Shown here in pieces: positions 7,892 through 17,752 of a DNA stretch of 64,000 nt. The stretch covers positions 62,001-126,000 of the forward strand of contig QHUJ01000119.1 of the NCBI GenBank assembly GCA_003221895.1, read 5' to 3'. Both the position numbers and the translations under genes were made by a program. Source of the DNA: Gemmatimonadota bacterium. Its GTDB lineage: Bacteria > Gemmatimonadota > Gemmatimonadetes > Gemmatimonadales > GWC2-71-9. Each line of letters opens with the position of its first letter. Position 1 is the first letter of the stretch. The notes below the pieces were generated by a model. That model did not search any database. It was not told the origin of the DNA and saw only the letters and a program-made list of their open reading frames with translations.

Positions 7892-8497
7892 ATGTTCCAA
7901 TCCACCCGCCCAGGATGGATCGAGGTAATCTCAGGCGTCATGTTCAGCGGCAAATCGGAGGAATTAATTCGTCGGGTGCGCCGCGCCGTCATTGCTCGCA
8001 AACGAGTCCAAGTCTTTAAGTCGCACCTAGATGCACGGTATGCCGGACTGTTCTCCGTCTCCTCGCACGACGGGGTGACGGTCGAAGCTGAGCCCGTGGA
8101 CTCCGCCGACGAGATCGCGCGTCGCGTCCGCGACACCACCGAAGTCGTGGCGATCGACGAAGCCCAGTTCCTCGACGACGGCATCGTCGACACCGTCAAC
8201 CGGCTCGCCAACCAGGGCGTGCGGGTCATTCTCGCGGGCACCGACGTCGATTTTCGCGGGTTGCCGTTCGGTCCGATGCCGACGCTCATGTGCATCGCCG
8301 AGGTCGTGGACAAGTTCCAGGCGATTTGCGTCGTCTGCGGCGGCTCGGCGACGCGAAACCAGCGACTCCTCAACGGCAAACCGGCTCCGTGGGATAGTCC
8401 GACGATCATGGTGGGCGGGCGGGAGAGTTATGAAGCTCGCTGCAGACACTGTCATCGCGTTCCCAGGCAGGACGAAGATCAGACTGCCCTGCTCTAG
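7892..8497 (+). CDS. tdk: Thymidine kinase (type II)
   Basis: 201 residues from ATG 7892 (GAGGATCA upstream), trimmed from the track start at 7868. It phosphorylates thymidine with ATP in pyrimidine salvage. Seen: P-loop [14 protein letters not shown] near residue 15, the Walker B type DEAQFLD, the lasso/substrate loop [14 protein letters not shown], and the structural zinc site made of CVVCGG and CRHCHR, all typical of the bacterial TK1-like family. It stands just upstream of coaE with 9 bases between the genes, probably co-transcribed, though no functional link is obvious. Confidence 0.93.
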   Translation: MFQSTRPGWIEVISGVMFSGKSEELIRRVRRAVIARKRVQVFKSHLDARYAGLFSVSSHDGVTVEAEPVDSADEIARRVRDTTEVVAIDEAQFLDDGIVDTVNRLANQGVRVILAGTDVDFRGLPFGPMPTLMCIAEVVDKFQAICVVCGGSATRNQRLLNGKPAPWDSPTIMVGGRESYEARCRHCHRVPRQDEDQTALL

Positions 8498-8506
8498 CTT
8501 CTTGAC

Positions 8507-9490
8507 ATGCTCAACGTAGCTCTCACCGGCAACATCGCGTCCGGCAAATCAACCGTCGTCGATCTCTTCAAGAAGTGGGGCGCGACGATCATCGACGCCG
8601 ATACGGTCGCCCGTGAGGCGCAGGCGCCGGGCGGTGCGGTGCTCGCCGCGATTGCGAAGCGGTTCGGGGCCGATGTGCTGGCGTCGGACGGCTCGCTCGA
8701 TCGCGCCGCCCTGCGCGCCAAGGTCATGGGTGACGATACCGCACTCTCGGCGCTGAATGCCCTCGTCCATCCCGCCGTGCAACAACGGCGCCTCGAGTTG
8801 CAGCGCATCGCGCGCGAGCGCGGCGATGCGATCCTCGTGAACGACATTCCGCTGCTCTTTGAAGTGCTCGATCCGGCGCAATTCGACACCGTCGTGCTGG
8901 TCGACGCGCCGGTGCCGGTGCGGCGGACGCGGCTGCGCGCGCTGCGCGGACTCTCTAATAAAGACGCGGACCGTATGATCGCGGCGCAGATGCCCGCGGA
9001 GCGCAAGCGCGGCCAGAGTCACTACATCATCGAGAACGAGGGGACCGTTGCCGCGCTCGAGAAACAGGCGAAAGTGGTGTTCGCCGAGCTGCGCAAACGC
9101 GCCGCGCGGGCGGGAGTGAGCAAAGAAAAGCCCGGTCAAAAACTGGTCTTATGCGCCACCGATTCCAAAGACACTGCGCCGTTGCTCGGCGCCATCGACC
9201 GCCGCTACACCGATGCCGGCATGCGAGTCGAGCACGTCACGGTGAAAGGCTTGGCGAAATCCCTGCGCGAAGGGACCCCGCTTTCGATCGTGGCTACTGC
9301 CGCGGCGGGAGACGGCGCCCGTAGCGCATGGGAGCACGCCGTGCCGCCCCGTCCCTGCCGGCTCTACCATGTTTCTCCGGACCCCGATCCGGTCGCGGTG
9401 CGTCTCGATCTTCGACCGTGGGGGCACGAGCGGATCGCGTTGAGCGAAGAAGACGGCGCGGGGCTGGCGCCCCGACCGGACCTGTTGTAG
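8507..9490 (+). CDS. coaE: Dephospho-CoA kinase with extra C-terminal region
   Basis: 327 residues. The first ~200 are a normal CoaE, which phosphorylates dephospho-CoA at the ribose 3'-OH in the last step of CoA synthesis: P-loop LTGNIASGKSTV, IDADTVARE, LVHPAV, the LID region LRGLSNKDADRMIAAQM and a closing IIENEGTVAALEKQ. Bacterial CoaE usually ends near residue 200-210. Here about 120 more residues follow, starting near EKPGQKLVLCATDSKDTAP and containing GMRVEHVTVKGL, LSIVATAAAGDGARSAWEHA and PWGHERIAL. I do not recognise this part; its strand/helix alternation suggests a small alpha/beta domain. Confidence 0.9.
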   Translation: MLNVALTGNIASGKSTVVDLFKKWGATIIDADTVAREAQAPGGAVLAAIAKRFGADVLASDGSLDRAALRAKVMGDDTALSALNALVHPAVQQRRLELQRIARERGDAILVNDIPLLFEVLDPAQFDTVVLVDAPVPVRRTRLRALRGLSNKDADRMIAAQMPAERKRGQSHYIIENEGTVAALEKQAKVVFAELRKRAARAGVSKEKPGQKLVLCATDSKDTAPLLGAIDRRYTDAGMRVEHVTVKGLAKSLREGTPLSIVATAAAGDGARSAWEHAVPPRPCRLYHVSPDPDPVAVRLDLRPWGHERIALSEEDGAGLAPRPDLL

Positions 9491-9501
9491 GCTCCCGACC
9501 C

Positions 9502-9891
9502 ATGTCCAGCATACCGAAAGAGCTCCGCTTCACTGCTGACCATGAATGGGTGCGGGAGAGCAACGATCCCCAGGTCGTCGACGTGGGGATCACCGACTAC
9601 GCCCAGGGCGAGCTGGGGGACGTCGTCTTCGTGGAGCTGCCAAAAGCCGGCGCGACGTATGCGCAGAAGGCCGTGTTCGGTACGATCGAGGCCGTCAAGG
9701 CGGTTTCCGAGCTGTATGCGCCCGTCGCCGGGACGGTGCTCGAGACCAACAAGGCGCTTGAGCACGATCCGGCGCTCGTCAATCGCGATCCGTATGGCCA
9801 GGGCTGGATGATCAAGGTGAAGCTCAAGAACGCCAAGGAATTGGAGGGGCTGCTCCGCGCGGATGCCTACGCGAAGCATATCGGAGAGTGA
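9502..9891 (+). CDS. gcvH: Glycine cleavage system H protein
   Basis: 129-residue lipoyl carrier of the glycine cleavage system; it shuttles the aminomethyl group between GcvP, GcvT and the dihydrolipoamide dehydrogenase. The lipoylated lysine is in GTIEAVKAVSELYAP, and the flanking EWVR, GITDYAQGELGDVVFVELP and WMIKVKL are family hallmarks. Start ATG 9502 gives the standard MSSIPKELRFTADHEW opening; the track start at 9328 lies within coaE. It overlaps the UPF0173 gene by 4 bases (GTGA) and is near gcvP. A gcvT gene is not present in the window, so the T protein must be encoded elsewhere. Confidence 0.96.
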   Translation: MSSIPKELRFTADHEWVRESNDPQVVDVGITDYAQGELGDVVFVELPKAGATYAQKAVFGTIEAVKAVSELYAPVAGTVLETNKALEHDPALVNRDPYGQGWMIKVKLKNAKELEGLLRADAYAKHIGE

Positions 9892-10568
9892 AAGCGACAT
9901 TCCACGGGCACGCCTGTTTCGTTCTAGAGCGGGACAACAAACGCGTCATCATCGATCCCTTCCTCACTGGAAACCCCGCAGCCGACATCGGACCCGACAA
10001 ACTGCCCCGCCTCGACGGGATTCTGCTCTCCCACGGGCACGGCGATCACCTGGGCGACGCCGTGGCGCTCTCGAAGCAGCACAAGGCCACGATCGTTGCC
10101 ACGTTTGAGCTCGCCCAGTTTTGCACCGACAAGGGCGCCACGGTTCACGCCATGCACATCGGCGGCGGTCACGACTTTCCCTTCGGCCGAGTGAAGCTCG
10201 TGCCCGCGTTTCACGGCGGCCGCGTCGAAGGCGACAGCACCGGCAAGTACACGACGAATCCGGCCGGCGTGGTCGTGACGATGGGTGGGAAGACGGTCTA
10301 TCACACGGGTGATACGGCGCTGACCATGGAAATGCAGCTGCTCGCAGGGCGCATCGACCTGATGCTCGTGCCGATTGGCGACAACTACACGATGGGGATC
10401 GAAGACGCCGCGCGCGCCGTCGAGTTCGTGAAACCCAAAAGTGTTATACCAATGCATTACAACACGTGGGATCTCATCAAGGCGGATCCCCAGGAGTTCA
10501 AGCGACTCGTGGGCAATCGCGCCGCCGTGACCATTTTGTCGCCCGGGGAATCACACACACTTTCGTAA
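9888..10568 (+). CDS. UPF0173 metal-dependent hydrolase (metallo-beta-lactamase fold)
   Basis: 226 residues from a GTG overlapping the gcvH stop. Metal ligands of the beta-lactamase fold are visible: FHGHACF at the N-terminus, [11 protein letters not shown], the aspartate in YHTGDTAL and the final histidine in VIPMHYNTW. This is the UPF0173/YtkL group; the physiological substrate is not established. Its placement between gcvH and gcvP with coupled translation is notable, but I know no defined role in glycine cleavage. Cytoplasmic, no signal peptide. Confidence 0.9.
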   Translation: MKATFHGHACFVLERDNKRVIIDPFLTGNPAADIGPDKLPRLDGILLSHGHGDHLGDAVALSKQHKATIVATFELAQFCTDKGATVHAMHIGGGHDFPFGRVKLVPAFHGGRVEGDSTGKYTTNPAGVVVTMGGKTVYHTGDTALTMEMQLLAGRIDLMLVPIGDNYTMGIEDAARAVEFVKPKSVIPMHYNTWDLIKADPQEFKRLVGNRAAVTILSPGESHTLS

Positions 10569-10569
10569 G

Positions 10570-13458
10570 ATGGCCATCGACCACGATCTGTTTCAGGAAC
10601 GACACATCGGCCCCTCCGCCGAGGAGCAGGCCGCGATGCTCGGCACGCTCGGCTACGACTCGCTCGACGAGTTCATCGACGCCGTCGTGCCGGCCGACAT
10701 CCGGCTGCGGGGTGCGCTGCGCATTCCCGAAGCGATCACGGAACAGGAGGCGCTCGAGCGGTTGCGCCTGCTTGCAGCCCAGAACCAGGTCTTCCGGTCC
10801 TACCTCGGCATGGGCTATCACGACTGCTTCACGCCGACGGTGATTCTGCGGAACGTGCTGGAAAACCCGGGTTGGTACACCGCATACACGCCGTATCAGG
10901 CGGAGATCGCGCAGGGCCGGCTCGAAGCGCTGCTCAACTTCCAGACGATGGTCTCGGATCTCACCGGACTCGAGATCGCCAACGCGTCGCTGCTCGACGA
11001 AGGGACCGCGGCCGCCGAGGCGATGCATCTCACCGAGGCGGTGTCGCAGCATCAAGGCCAGCTGACGTATCTCGTGGATGCGAATTGTCATCCACAGACG
11101 ATCGCGGTCGTGCGCACACGCGCCGCCGCCCGCGGGCTCGAGATCGTCGTGACCGATCCCGCGCAGTTCGATTTCAAACAGGGCCACGTGATCGGCGCGT
11201 TGCTGCAGTATCCCGCGACCGACGGCGCGATCCGCGACTGCCGCGCGGTGTGCGAGGCCGCGCATGCGGCCGGAGCCCTCGTCACTGCGGCCACCGATCT
11301 GCTCGCGCTGACCCTGCTCACGCCGCCCGGCGAATGGGGGGCGGACATCGCCGTGGGCAACTCCCAGCGCTTCGGTGTCCCACTTGGCTACGGCGGCCCC
11401 CATGCCGCCTTCTTTGCGACCCGCGACGAGTACAAGCGCCACCTGCCGGGGCGCATCATCGGCGTCTCCAAGGACCGGGCCGGCCGCACGGGCCTGCGCA
11501 TGGCCCTGCAGACGCGCGAACAGCATATCCGTCGAGAAAAGGCGACGAGCAACGTGTGCACCGCACAGGTGCTGCTGGCAGTCGTGGCCGCGATGTACGC
11601 GGTGTACCACGGGCCTGAGGGCTTGCGCCGCATTGCCCGGCGCGTTCACGCACACACGGCGACACTCGCCGAAGGCCTGGAGAAACTCGGCTTCAGCCTC
11701 GCGTACCGGGAGTTCTTTGACACCGTCGCCGTCGAGGTGCCGCAGGACGTGCTGCCGCGGATCGTCAACGCCGCTCGGGCCAAACAAATCAATCTGCGGA
11801 CGCTGTCGAAAACACGCCTCGGCGTGGCGTTCGATGAGACCGTGACGGACTTGAATGTCACGCACGTCATCGCGGCCTTCGCGACTGGTACCGACGGCGG
11901 CGGGCGGCGCAGCGGGGGAGCCACGCTGCGATCGGACAAATCGTTCCTCCCGGAGTCACTCGCCCGGACCACGCCCTTCTGCACGCACCCGGTGTTCAAC
12001 ACGCATCATTCCGAGACCGAGATGCTGCGCTATCTGAAGCGGCTCGAGGATCGTGACCTGTCGCTCACCTCAGCGATGATCCCGCTCGGCTCGTGCACGA
12101 TGAAGCTCAATGCCACGACGGAGATGATCCCGGTCACCTGGCGGGGCTTTGGCGAGCTGCATCCCTTCGCGCCGCGCGAGCAAGCGCAGGGGTACGCCAC
12201 CCTCTTCAAGCAACTCGAGGAATGGCTCGCCGAGATCACCGGCTTCGCCAAAGTCTCGCTGCAGCCCAATGCGGGCTCACAAGGAGAGTTCGCCGGGCTT
12301 CTCGTGATTCGGGCGTATCACGCGCATCGCGGTGAGACACACCGGACGACGTGCCTGATTCCGCAGTCGGCGCATGGTACGAACCCGGCGAGCGCGGTCA
12401 TGGCGGGAATGCAAGTCGTGGTCGTGAAAACCGATCCACAGGGCAACATCGACGTCGCCGATCTCGAGGCAAAAGCCCAGGAGCACCGCGCGACACTCGG
12501 CGCGCTGATGGTGACGTACCCTTCGACCCACGGCGTCTTCGAAGCGTCCATCAAACAGATCTGTCGCATCGTCCACGACAACGGCGGGCAGGTTTACATG
12601 GACGGCGCGAACATGAACGCGCAGGTCGGTCTCTGCCGCCCAGGCGACATCGGCGCGGACGTCTGCCATCTCAACCTGCACAAGACGTTCTGCATTCCGC
12701 ACGGCGGCGGCGGTCCCGGCATGGGGCCAATCGGCGTCGCCGAACATCTGGTGCCACATCTGCCGACACACCCCGTCGTCGACGTCGGCATTCCGCTCGC
12801 CGAGAGCGCGGGCACGGTGTCGTCCGCGCCATGGGGCAGCCCGTCCATTCTGCCGATCTCGTGGGCCTACATCGCGATGATGGGTCGGGATGGCCTGACG
12901 CTCGCCACGAAGGTGGCGATTCTCAGCGCCAACTACATCGCGCACCGACTGCAGGAAGGCGGGCATTACGAGCTGCTGTACACCGGCCAGCATGGCCTCG
13001 TCGCCCACGAGTGCATCATCGACACGCGTCCTTTCAAGAGCTCGGCGGGCATCGATGTCGAGGATATCGCCAAGCGGCTGATCGACTACGGATTCCATCC
13101 GCCGACGGTCTCGTTCCCCGTGGCGGGCACGTTGATGGTCGAGCCCACGGAGAGCGAGCCGAAGGGCGAGCTGGATCGGTTTGTGGATGCGCTGATCGCG
13201 ATCCGCGAGGAGGTTCGTGAGGTCGAGACCGGCGAGGCCGATCGCGACAACAACATGCTCAAGAACGCGCCCCATCCGCTCGCCGATTTGCTGGCGGAGA
13301 GTTGGGATCGGCCGTACGCGCGCGAGCGCGCCGGTTTCCCGACGGCCGCAACGCGCGAGCACAAAGTGTGGCCGCCGGTTGGACGCATCGACGCGGCATT
13401 CGGCGATCGCAACCTGGTATGCACGTGTCCGCCGGTGGAAGCGTACGCGACGGTCTAG
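10570..13458 (+). CDS. gcvP: Glycine dehydrogenase (decarboxylating), P protein, single chain
   Basis: 962 residues, the fused form in which both halves are on one chain. It decarboxylates glycine with PLP and passes the aminomethyl group to lipoyl-GcvH. Seen: N-terminal [29 protein letters not shown] in the first half, GSCTMKLNA and [12 protein letters not shown] in the second half, and [18 protein letters not shown], which carries the PLP lysine; the C-terminus has [22 protein letters not shown]. The start lies one base after the stop of the UPF0173 gene. Full length and all motifs intact. Confidence 0.97.
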   Translation: MAIDHDLFQERHIGPSAEEQAAMLGTLGYDSLDEFIDAVVPADIRLRGALRIPEAITEQEALERLRLLAAQNQVFRSYLGMGYHDCFTPTVILRNVLENPGWYTAYTPYQAEIAQGRLEALLNFQTMVSDLTGLEIANASLLDEGTAAAEAMHLTEAVSQHQGQLTYLVDANCHPQTIAVVRTRAAARGLEIVVTDPAQFDFKQGHVIGALLQYPATDGAIRDCRAVCEAAHAAGALVTAATDLLALTLLTPPGEWGADIAVGNSQRFGVPLGYGGPHAAFFATRDEYKRHLPGRIIGVSKDRAGRTGLRMALQTREQHIRREKATSNVCTAQVLLAVVAAMYAVYHGPEGLRRIARRVHAHTATLAEGLEKLGFSLAYREFFDTVAVEVPQDVLPRIVNAARAKQINLRTLSKTRLGVAFDETVTDLNVTHVIAAFATGTDGGGRRSGGATLRSDKSFLPESLARTTPFCTHPVFNTHHSETEMLRYLKRLEDRDLSLTSAMIPLGSCTMKLNATTEMIPVTWRGFGELHPFAPREQAQGYATLFKQLEEWLAEITGFAKVSLQPNAGSQGEFAGLLVIRAYHAHRGETHRTTCLIPQSAHGTNPASAVMAGMQVVVVKTDPQGNIDVADLEAKAQEHRATLGALMVTYPSTHGVFEASIKQICRIVHDNGGQVYMDGANMNAQVGLCRPGDIGADVCHLNLHKTFCIPHGGGGPGMGPIGVAEHLVPHLPTHPVVDVGIPLAESAGTVSSAPWGSPSILPISWAYIAMMGRDGLTLATKVAILSANYIAHRLQEGGHYELLYTGQHGLVAHECIIDTRPFKSSAGIDVEDIAKRLIDYGFHPPTVSFPVAGTLMVEPTESEPKGELDRFVDALIAIREEVREVETGEADRDNNMLKNAPHPLADLLAESWDRPYARERAGFPTAATREHKVWPPVGRIDAAFGDRNLVCTCPPVEAYATV

Positions 13459-13485
13459 GACGGGCGCGACGGGCAAGACGGGCGC
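13459..13485. repeat. 9-bp tandem array GACGGGC-NN, three units
   Basis: GACGGGCGC, GACGGGCAA, GACGGGCGC in perfect 9-base register occupy the gap between the gcvP stop and the first usable start of the lipoate transferase gene. Read in the transferase frame it codes for TGATGKTGA just upstream of the conserved tryptophan, so it may have displaced the native start. Confidence 0.85.
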
Positions 13486-13498
13486 GTGGTCCCTGATT

Positions 13499-14155
13499 GT
13501 GGATCCAGTCGGTCGATCAGGTGCATACAACATGGCGGTTGATGAAGCGCTGCTGGACGACGTCGTAAAGTCCGGCGGCGCTTTTCTTCGGCTGTACCGC
13601 TGGGATCCTCCGACGCTCTCCATTGGCCGGAACCAACCGGTCGACGACGTCATCCCCGATGCGCCCTGGGTGCGGCGGCCGACGGGGGGACAGGCGGTCT
13701 GGCACGAGCACGAGGTCACCTATGCGGTGGCCGCTCCGATCGCACAGTTTGGGTCGCTGCGCAATGCCTACTGCGAGATTCACACCCGGATTGCGGCGGC
13801 CTTGCGCTCTCTTGGCGTTGACGCCCTCCTCGCCCCCGCTCCTCCCGCCCGTCCCGCCCGTCAGGTTTCGTGCTTTGCAGCGCCCGCCGGCGGCGAAATC
13901 ATCGCCAATGGCCGCAAGCTGGTCGGTTCGGCGCAAGTCCGGCGCGGTGACGCATTTCTGCAACATGGGTCGATTTTGCTCGGCGGATCACAACCTGCTT
14001 CCCGAAACGGAGAAACGACCCTCGCGACGGTGCTCGGGCGAACGGTGAGCTTCGATGAAGCTGCGTCGGCACTTATCGGAGCCTGGGGAAAGCCCTTGAC
14101 GCCCGTCCCGTCCGTCCCGCCCGTCTCGGGCGTTGCATCGCTAGCCCCGGCGTGA
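13499..14155 (+). CDS. Lipoate/octanoate transferase, LplA-LipM type
   Basis: About 218 residues from GTG 13499. The conserved family opening W-x-L-I starts two codons before this GTG, and no ATG/GTG/TTG exists between there and gcvP, so the start is uncertain. Seen: YNMAVDEALL, LSIGRNQP, RRPTGGQAVWHEHEVTYAV (the RRxxGGxxVxH loop of the biotin/lipoyl transferase fold), VSCFAAPAGGEIIANGRKLVGSAQ (a cysteine where octanoyl transferase LipM has its acyl-accepting Cys, and the catalytic lysine) and LQHGSILL. It probably attaches octanoyl or lipoyl groups to GcvH, whose gene is upstream. Short 9-bp repeats lie at its 5' end, middle and 3' end. Confidence 0.8.
   Translation: MDPVGRSGAYNMAVDEALLDDVVKSGGAFLRLYRWDPPTLSIGRNQPVDDVIPDAPWVRRPTGGQAVWHEHEVTYAVAAPIAQFGSLRNAYCEIHTRIAAALRSLGVDALLAPAPPARPARQVSCFAAPAGGEIIANGRKLVGSAQVRRGDAFLQHGSILLGGSQPASRNGETTLATVLGRTVSFDEAASALIGAWGKPLTPVPSVPPVSGVASLAPA
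13847..13862. repeat. Internal GCCCGTC repeat, two units, in transferase gene
   Basis: Two GCCCGTC words exactly 9 bases apart, the complement of the GACGGGC units at the gene's 5' end. They encode the PARPAR segment between the conserved core strands and the cysteine-bearing loop. Confidence 0.7.
14101..14125. repeat. 9-bp tandem array GCCCGTC-NN, three units, inverted relative to 13459
   Basis: GCCCGTC, GTCCGTC (one mismatch) and GCCCGTC at 9-base spacing encode the C-terminal TPVPSVPPV tail of the transferase. In sequence this is the reverse complement of the 13459 array, so the two arrays bracket the gene as inverted repeats. Confidence 0.8.
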
Positions 14156-14156
14156 A

Positions 14157-15827
14157 ATGTTAAGCGCCATGCCCAGGCGCTATGAGCTTCTCCCCGTCGT
14201 TCTTGCGGTTGTCGCGCTCGGTGGATGCGAACGCCGCCAACTCTGCAATGCTCCCGACTGCGGCACGCTCGTCGATGCCGCCATCGGCGAGCCCGGAACG
14301 CTGTTACCGGCGTCGACCGAAGAGATCACGGCGCGCGACGTGGAGGAGCAGCTGTTTCTGAAGCTGGCGGACGTGGGCATGTCCATGAATACGATCGGCG
14401 ACGAGGACTTTCAGCCGCTGCTCGCACAGAAGTGGGAGTGGGACGGGCCGCTGACGCTCGTCTTTCACATCGATCCGCGCGCGCGCTGGCACGATGGCCA
14501 ACCGGTCACCGCCGTGGACGTGGCGTTCACATACGACGCCTACAGCGACTCCACCGTCGCGTCGCCGTATCGCGCGCAGCTGAAGCGCCTCGCCAGCGTC
14601 ACCGCGCGGGATTCGCTCACCGCCGTGTTCCGATTCCGCGAGCGATATCCCGAGATGTTCTACGACGCCGTCTATCACATGCGCGTCCTGCCCGCACACC
14701 TCCTGCGGTCGGTCCCGCGCGAGCAGTGGAAGACGGCGGCATTCGGTCGCCAGCCCGTTGGCGACGGCCCGTATCGGTTCGTGAGCTGGCAAGCCGGTCA
14801 AGCCATCGAGCTACGATCCGACACGACGTTCTTTCTCGGCCGGCCGGGCATCCGACGGCTGATTTGGCGCTTTACCCCGGATCTCGGCGTCGCCGTGACG
14901 CAACTCGTGGCCGATCAGGTGGATGTGCGCGAGCAGCTCGTGACCCCCACCATGATCGACCGCGTCCGGACGGCACCACAGGTGAAGCTGTATCCCTTTG
15001 CGGGCAATACGTACACCTGCCTCGCCTTCAACCTGCGCGCCAACGGAGATACGTCGAAGGCGAATCCGATCTTCGGCGATCGCGAGCTGCGCCGAGCCCT
15101 GACGATGGCAGTCGACCGCGCGAGCCTGGTCAAGAGCACGCTCGGTGACATCGGAAAGGTGCCCCCGGGCCCGATGTCCTCGCTGCTCTGGATCTGGGAT
15201 CCGGAAATCCGCCAGCTTCCTTACGACACGGCCCAGGCGGCGCGCATCCTGAACGCACGCGGCTGGCGCGATCACGACGGCGACGGGGTCCGGGACCGCG
15301 ATGGGCAGCCGCTCGCGTTCCGCATCCTGGTGCCGTCGACGAGCGTGCTGCGGCGCCAGTACGCGCAGCTGCTCCAGGAGCAATACCGGGTGATCGGCGT
15401 CCACGTCGAGATCGATGCGCTCGATCCCGGCGCGCTGCAACAGCGGATCTCGAGCGGCCGGTTCGACTCAGCGATCCTGTCCCGGTCCAACGATCCCTCG
15501 CCCAGCTCCGGGATCACGCAGACATGGACGCGCGGGGGGATCGGCGGCTCGAACTACACGCGCTACAGCAGCCCGGAGTTCGACAGGCTGGTCGATCGCG
15601 CGATCGCCGCCGCGTCGCGTGACCAGGCGAGGCAGCTGTGGCGCGCCGCCATGGAGACCATCAACGCCGATGCGCCCGCCATATTCCTGTATTCGCTCGA
15701 CAACGTGGCCGGCATCCATCGCCGCGTCGCTGACGTGCAGATCCGCCCTGACTCCTGGGCCGCGCTGCTGCGCACCTGGCGAATACCGCCCGACCAGCAG
15801 ATCGATCGAGACCGCGTGGAGCGATAG
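14157..15827 (+). CDS. Oligopeptide ABC importer, substrate-binding lipoprotein
   Basis: 556 residues, family 5 solute-binding protein (DppA/OppA type). The N-terminus is a lipoprotein signal ending LGGC, so it is likely anchored by a lipidated cysteine. Seen: FHIDPRARWHDGQPVTAVDVAFTYD (SBP_bac_5 signature), a DHDGDGVRDRDGQPLAF calcium-loop-like stretch and a GGIGGSNYTRYSSPEFDRLVD segment near the C-terminus. It captures peptides and delivers them to the two permeases that follow. Start ATG 14157 is one base after the lipoate transferase stop; ATG 14169 is an alternative. First gene of a complete five-gene transporter set. Confidence 0.9.
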   Translation: MLSAMPRRYELLPVVLAVVALGGCERRQLCNAPDCGTLVDAAIGEPGTLLPASTEEITARDVEEQLFLKLADVGMSMNTIGDEDFQPLLAQKWEWDGPLTLVFHIDPRARWHDGQPVTAVDVAFTYDAYSDSTVASPYRAQLKRLASVTARDSLTAVFRFRERYPEMFYDAVYHMRVLPAHLLRSVPREQWKTAAFGRQPVGDGPYRFVSWQAGQAIELRSDTTFFLGRPGIRRLIWRFTPDLGVAVTQLVADQVDVREQLVTPTMIDRVRTAPQVKLYPFAGNTYTCLAFNLRANGDTSKANPIFGDRELRRALTMAVDRASLVKSTLGDIGKVPPGPMSSLLWIWDPEIRQLPYDTAQAARILNARGWRDHDGDGVRDRDGQPLAFRILVPSTSVLRRQYAQLLQEQYRVIGVHVEIDALDPGALQQRISSGRFDSAILSRSNDPSPSSGITQTWTRGGIGGSNYTRYSSPEFDRLVDRAIAAASRDQARQLWRAAMETINADAPAIFLYSLDNVAGIHRRVADVQIRPDSWAALLRTWRIPPDQQIDRDRVER

Positions 15828-16829
15828 ATGACGGCGTGGCTGCTCCGGCGCCTCGCCGCGTCCGTCGCCATCATTTTCGCCGTCGTCACGTTCGTCTTCA
15901 TCCTGATTCACCTCGCCCCAGGGGACCCGTGCATCGTGGGGACAGGCGAGGGCGTTCCCGATCCCGCGGTCTGCCGGTCCCTCATCCGCCAGTTCGCCCT
16001 CGACCAGCCGGTTCTCGTGCAGTACTGGCGCTATCTCGTCGAGCTCGCACACGGCAACCTCGGCTATTCGTTCGCCCTCCATCGGCCGGTGTGGGATGCC
16101 CTGGTCGACACGATGCCGTTCACGCTGCAGCTCGCCGGTGCGGCACTCCTCATCGACTTCGGGCTGGGACTCGCGCTGGGAATTTACCAGGCCTGGCGCC
16201 TCAATCGCCTGCCTGATGTCGTGCTCGGCAATGTGACGCTCTTCGTCTATTCCCTGCCCACCTTCTGGCTCGGGCTCATCCTGTTGTTGCTGTTCGGCGA
16301 GAAACTTCGGCTCTTCCCGGTCGGGGGCGCGAGCGATCCGGTTCTCTGCCCGCTGGTCGACTCGTTCTATTGTTTGGCCGATCGGATCTGGCACATGGTG
16401 CTGCCCGCAGTAACCCTGGGACTGGTCGGCGCCGCGGGAACGGCCCGCTTTCAGCGCGCTGCCATGCTCGAGGTCGCGCAGCAGGACTTCGTGCGCACCG
16501 CACGCGCCAAGGGCCTCCCGGAACGTCGTGTGGTACTCCACCACCAGCTCCGCAACGCCCTGCTTTCCGTCATTACCCGGTTCGGCCTGACGCTTCCTTT
16601 CCTGCTCACGGGCGCAGTCCTGGTCGAGACCATCTTTGCGTGGCCCGGCATGGGGCGGCTCACGGTCGATGCCATTCTCAGACGCGACTACGCCATCGTC
16701 ACCGCTGCGGCACTGATCGCCAGCTCGCTCGTCGTGGCGGGCAGCCTCATCGCCGACCTCCTCCTCGGCTTTGCCGATCCGCGCATTCGGGTCCACGAAG
16801 ATGCGGTCGTGGATATCGTGACGGCATGA
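15828..16829 (+). CDS. Oligopeptide ABC importer permease 1 (DppB/OppB type)
   Basis: 333 residues with about six membrane segments. The first segment ([31 protein letters not shown]) is the typical DppB opening, and the EAA coupling loop is recognisable around [27 protein letters not shown] conserved [18 protein letters not shown] stretch follows. A cysteine-containing periplasmic insert ([16 protein letters not shown]) is present. The ATG directly follows the stop of the binding-protein gene with no gap, and its own stop overlaps the next permease (ATGA). Confidence 0.92.
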   Translation: MTAWLLRRLAASVAIIFAVVTFVFILIHLAPGDPCIVGTGEGVPDPAVCRSLIRQFALDQPVLVQYWRYLVELAHGNLGYSFALHRPVWDALVDTMPFTLQLAGAALLIDFGLGLALGIYQAWRLNRLPDVVLGNVTLFVYSLPTFWLGLILLLLFGEKLRLFPVGGASDPVLCPLVDSFYCLADRIWHMVLPAVTLGLVGAAGTARFQRAAMLEVAQQDFVRTARAKGLPERRVVLHHQLRNALLSVITRFGLTLPFLLTGAVLVETIFAWPGMGRLTVDAILRRDYAIVTAAALIASSLVVAGSLIADLLLGFADPRIRVHEDAVVDIVTA

Positions 16830-17752
16830 CTTTCGGTTCCTGGCTCGCCCTCGTCGTGGCCATCGTGCTCTCGGCGGAGGTGGTGCGCTGGCTGCGGCAT
16901 CGCGCGCTGCGGCACGAGCGGTGGCGGCGATTCTTCCGACACCCGACCGCGGCGTGGGGCTGCGGCATTCTGACCTTCCTCATCATCGTCGCGATTGCCG
17001 CCCCGCTGGTCGCTCCGCTCGATCCGATCGTGCAACCCGATCCCGTGCGGCTGAAGAATCACGCACCTTCGCTGACATTCCTGATGGGCACCGACGTCTT
17101 CAGCCGAGACGTATGGAGTCGCTTCGCCTACGGCGCGCGCGTTTCGCTCGGCATCGGCGCGCTCGGGGCGCTCATCGCGGTGTCGCTGGGCTCGTGCGTC
17201 GGAGCAGTCGCCGGCTACTACCGGCGGTGGGTCGATGCCATCTTGATGCGCGGCGTCGATATCGGCCTCGCCCTCCCCCGCATTTTCATTGTGCTGATGG
17301 CGGTCGCGCTGTGGGACCGCTTGTCGTTTGCCTGGCTCACGCTGGTCATCGGTCTCACGTCCTGGTTCGCGACCAGCCGCCTGGTGCGCGCCGAGGTGCT
17401 GGCATTGCGCGAGCGCGATTTTGTCGTGGCAGCGCGCGCGCTCGGCGTGCCCTCCAGCCGGGTTATCTTTGGCCACGTTCTGCCGAACGCGGCCGCGCCG
17501 ATCATCGTGTCGGCAGCCCTGAGCGTCGGCAACGTGCTCCTGCTGGAAGCGTCACTGTCCTTCCTCGGCATCGGGGTCGCGCCACCACGGCCGAGCTGGG
17601 GCAACATGATCGCGGACGGCGCGGTCACCATTTATACCGCGCCGTGGACCACGCTGTTTGCGGGTCTCGCTATTTCTCTGGTCGTCATGTCGCTGAATGC
17701 CGTCGCCGATGGACTGCGGGACGCGCTCGATCCGCGCCAGGATCCGGCGTGA
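16826..17752 (+). CDS. Oligopeptide ABC importer permease 2 (DppC/OppC type)
   Basis: 308 residues. It has one extra N-terminal membrane segment ([18 protein letters not shown]) before the usual DppC domain, then the first canonical segment [23 protein letters not shown]. Family marks are [21 protein letters not shown], the EAA loop [26 protein letters not shown] and [25 protein letters not shown]. It pairs with the upstream permease to form the channel. ATG 16826 overlaps the upstream stop; the 16370 start in the track is a shadow extension. Confidence 0.92.
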   Translation: MTFGSWLALVVAIVLSAEVVRWLRHRALRHERWRRFFRHPTAAWGCGILTFLIIVAIAAPLVAPLDPIVQPDPVRLKNHAPSLTFLMGTDVFSRDVWSRFAYGARVSLGIGALGALIAVSLGSCVGAVAGYYRRWVDAILMRGVDIGLALPRIFIVLMAVALWDRLSFAWLTLVIGLTSWFATSRLVRAEVLALRERDFVVAARALGVPSSRVIFGHVLPNAAAPIIVSAALSVGNVLLLEASLSFLGIGVAPPRPSWGNMIADGAVTIYTAPWTTLFAGLAISLVVMSLNAVADGLRDALDPRQDPA

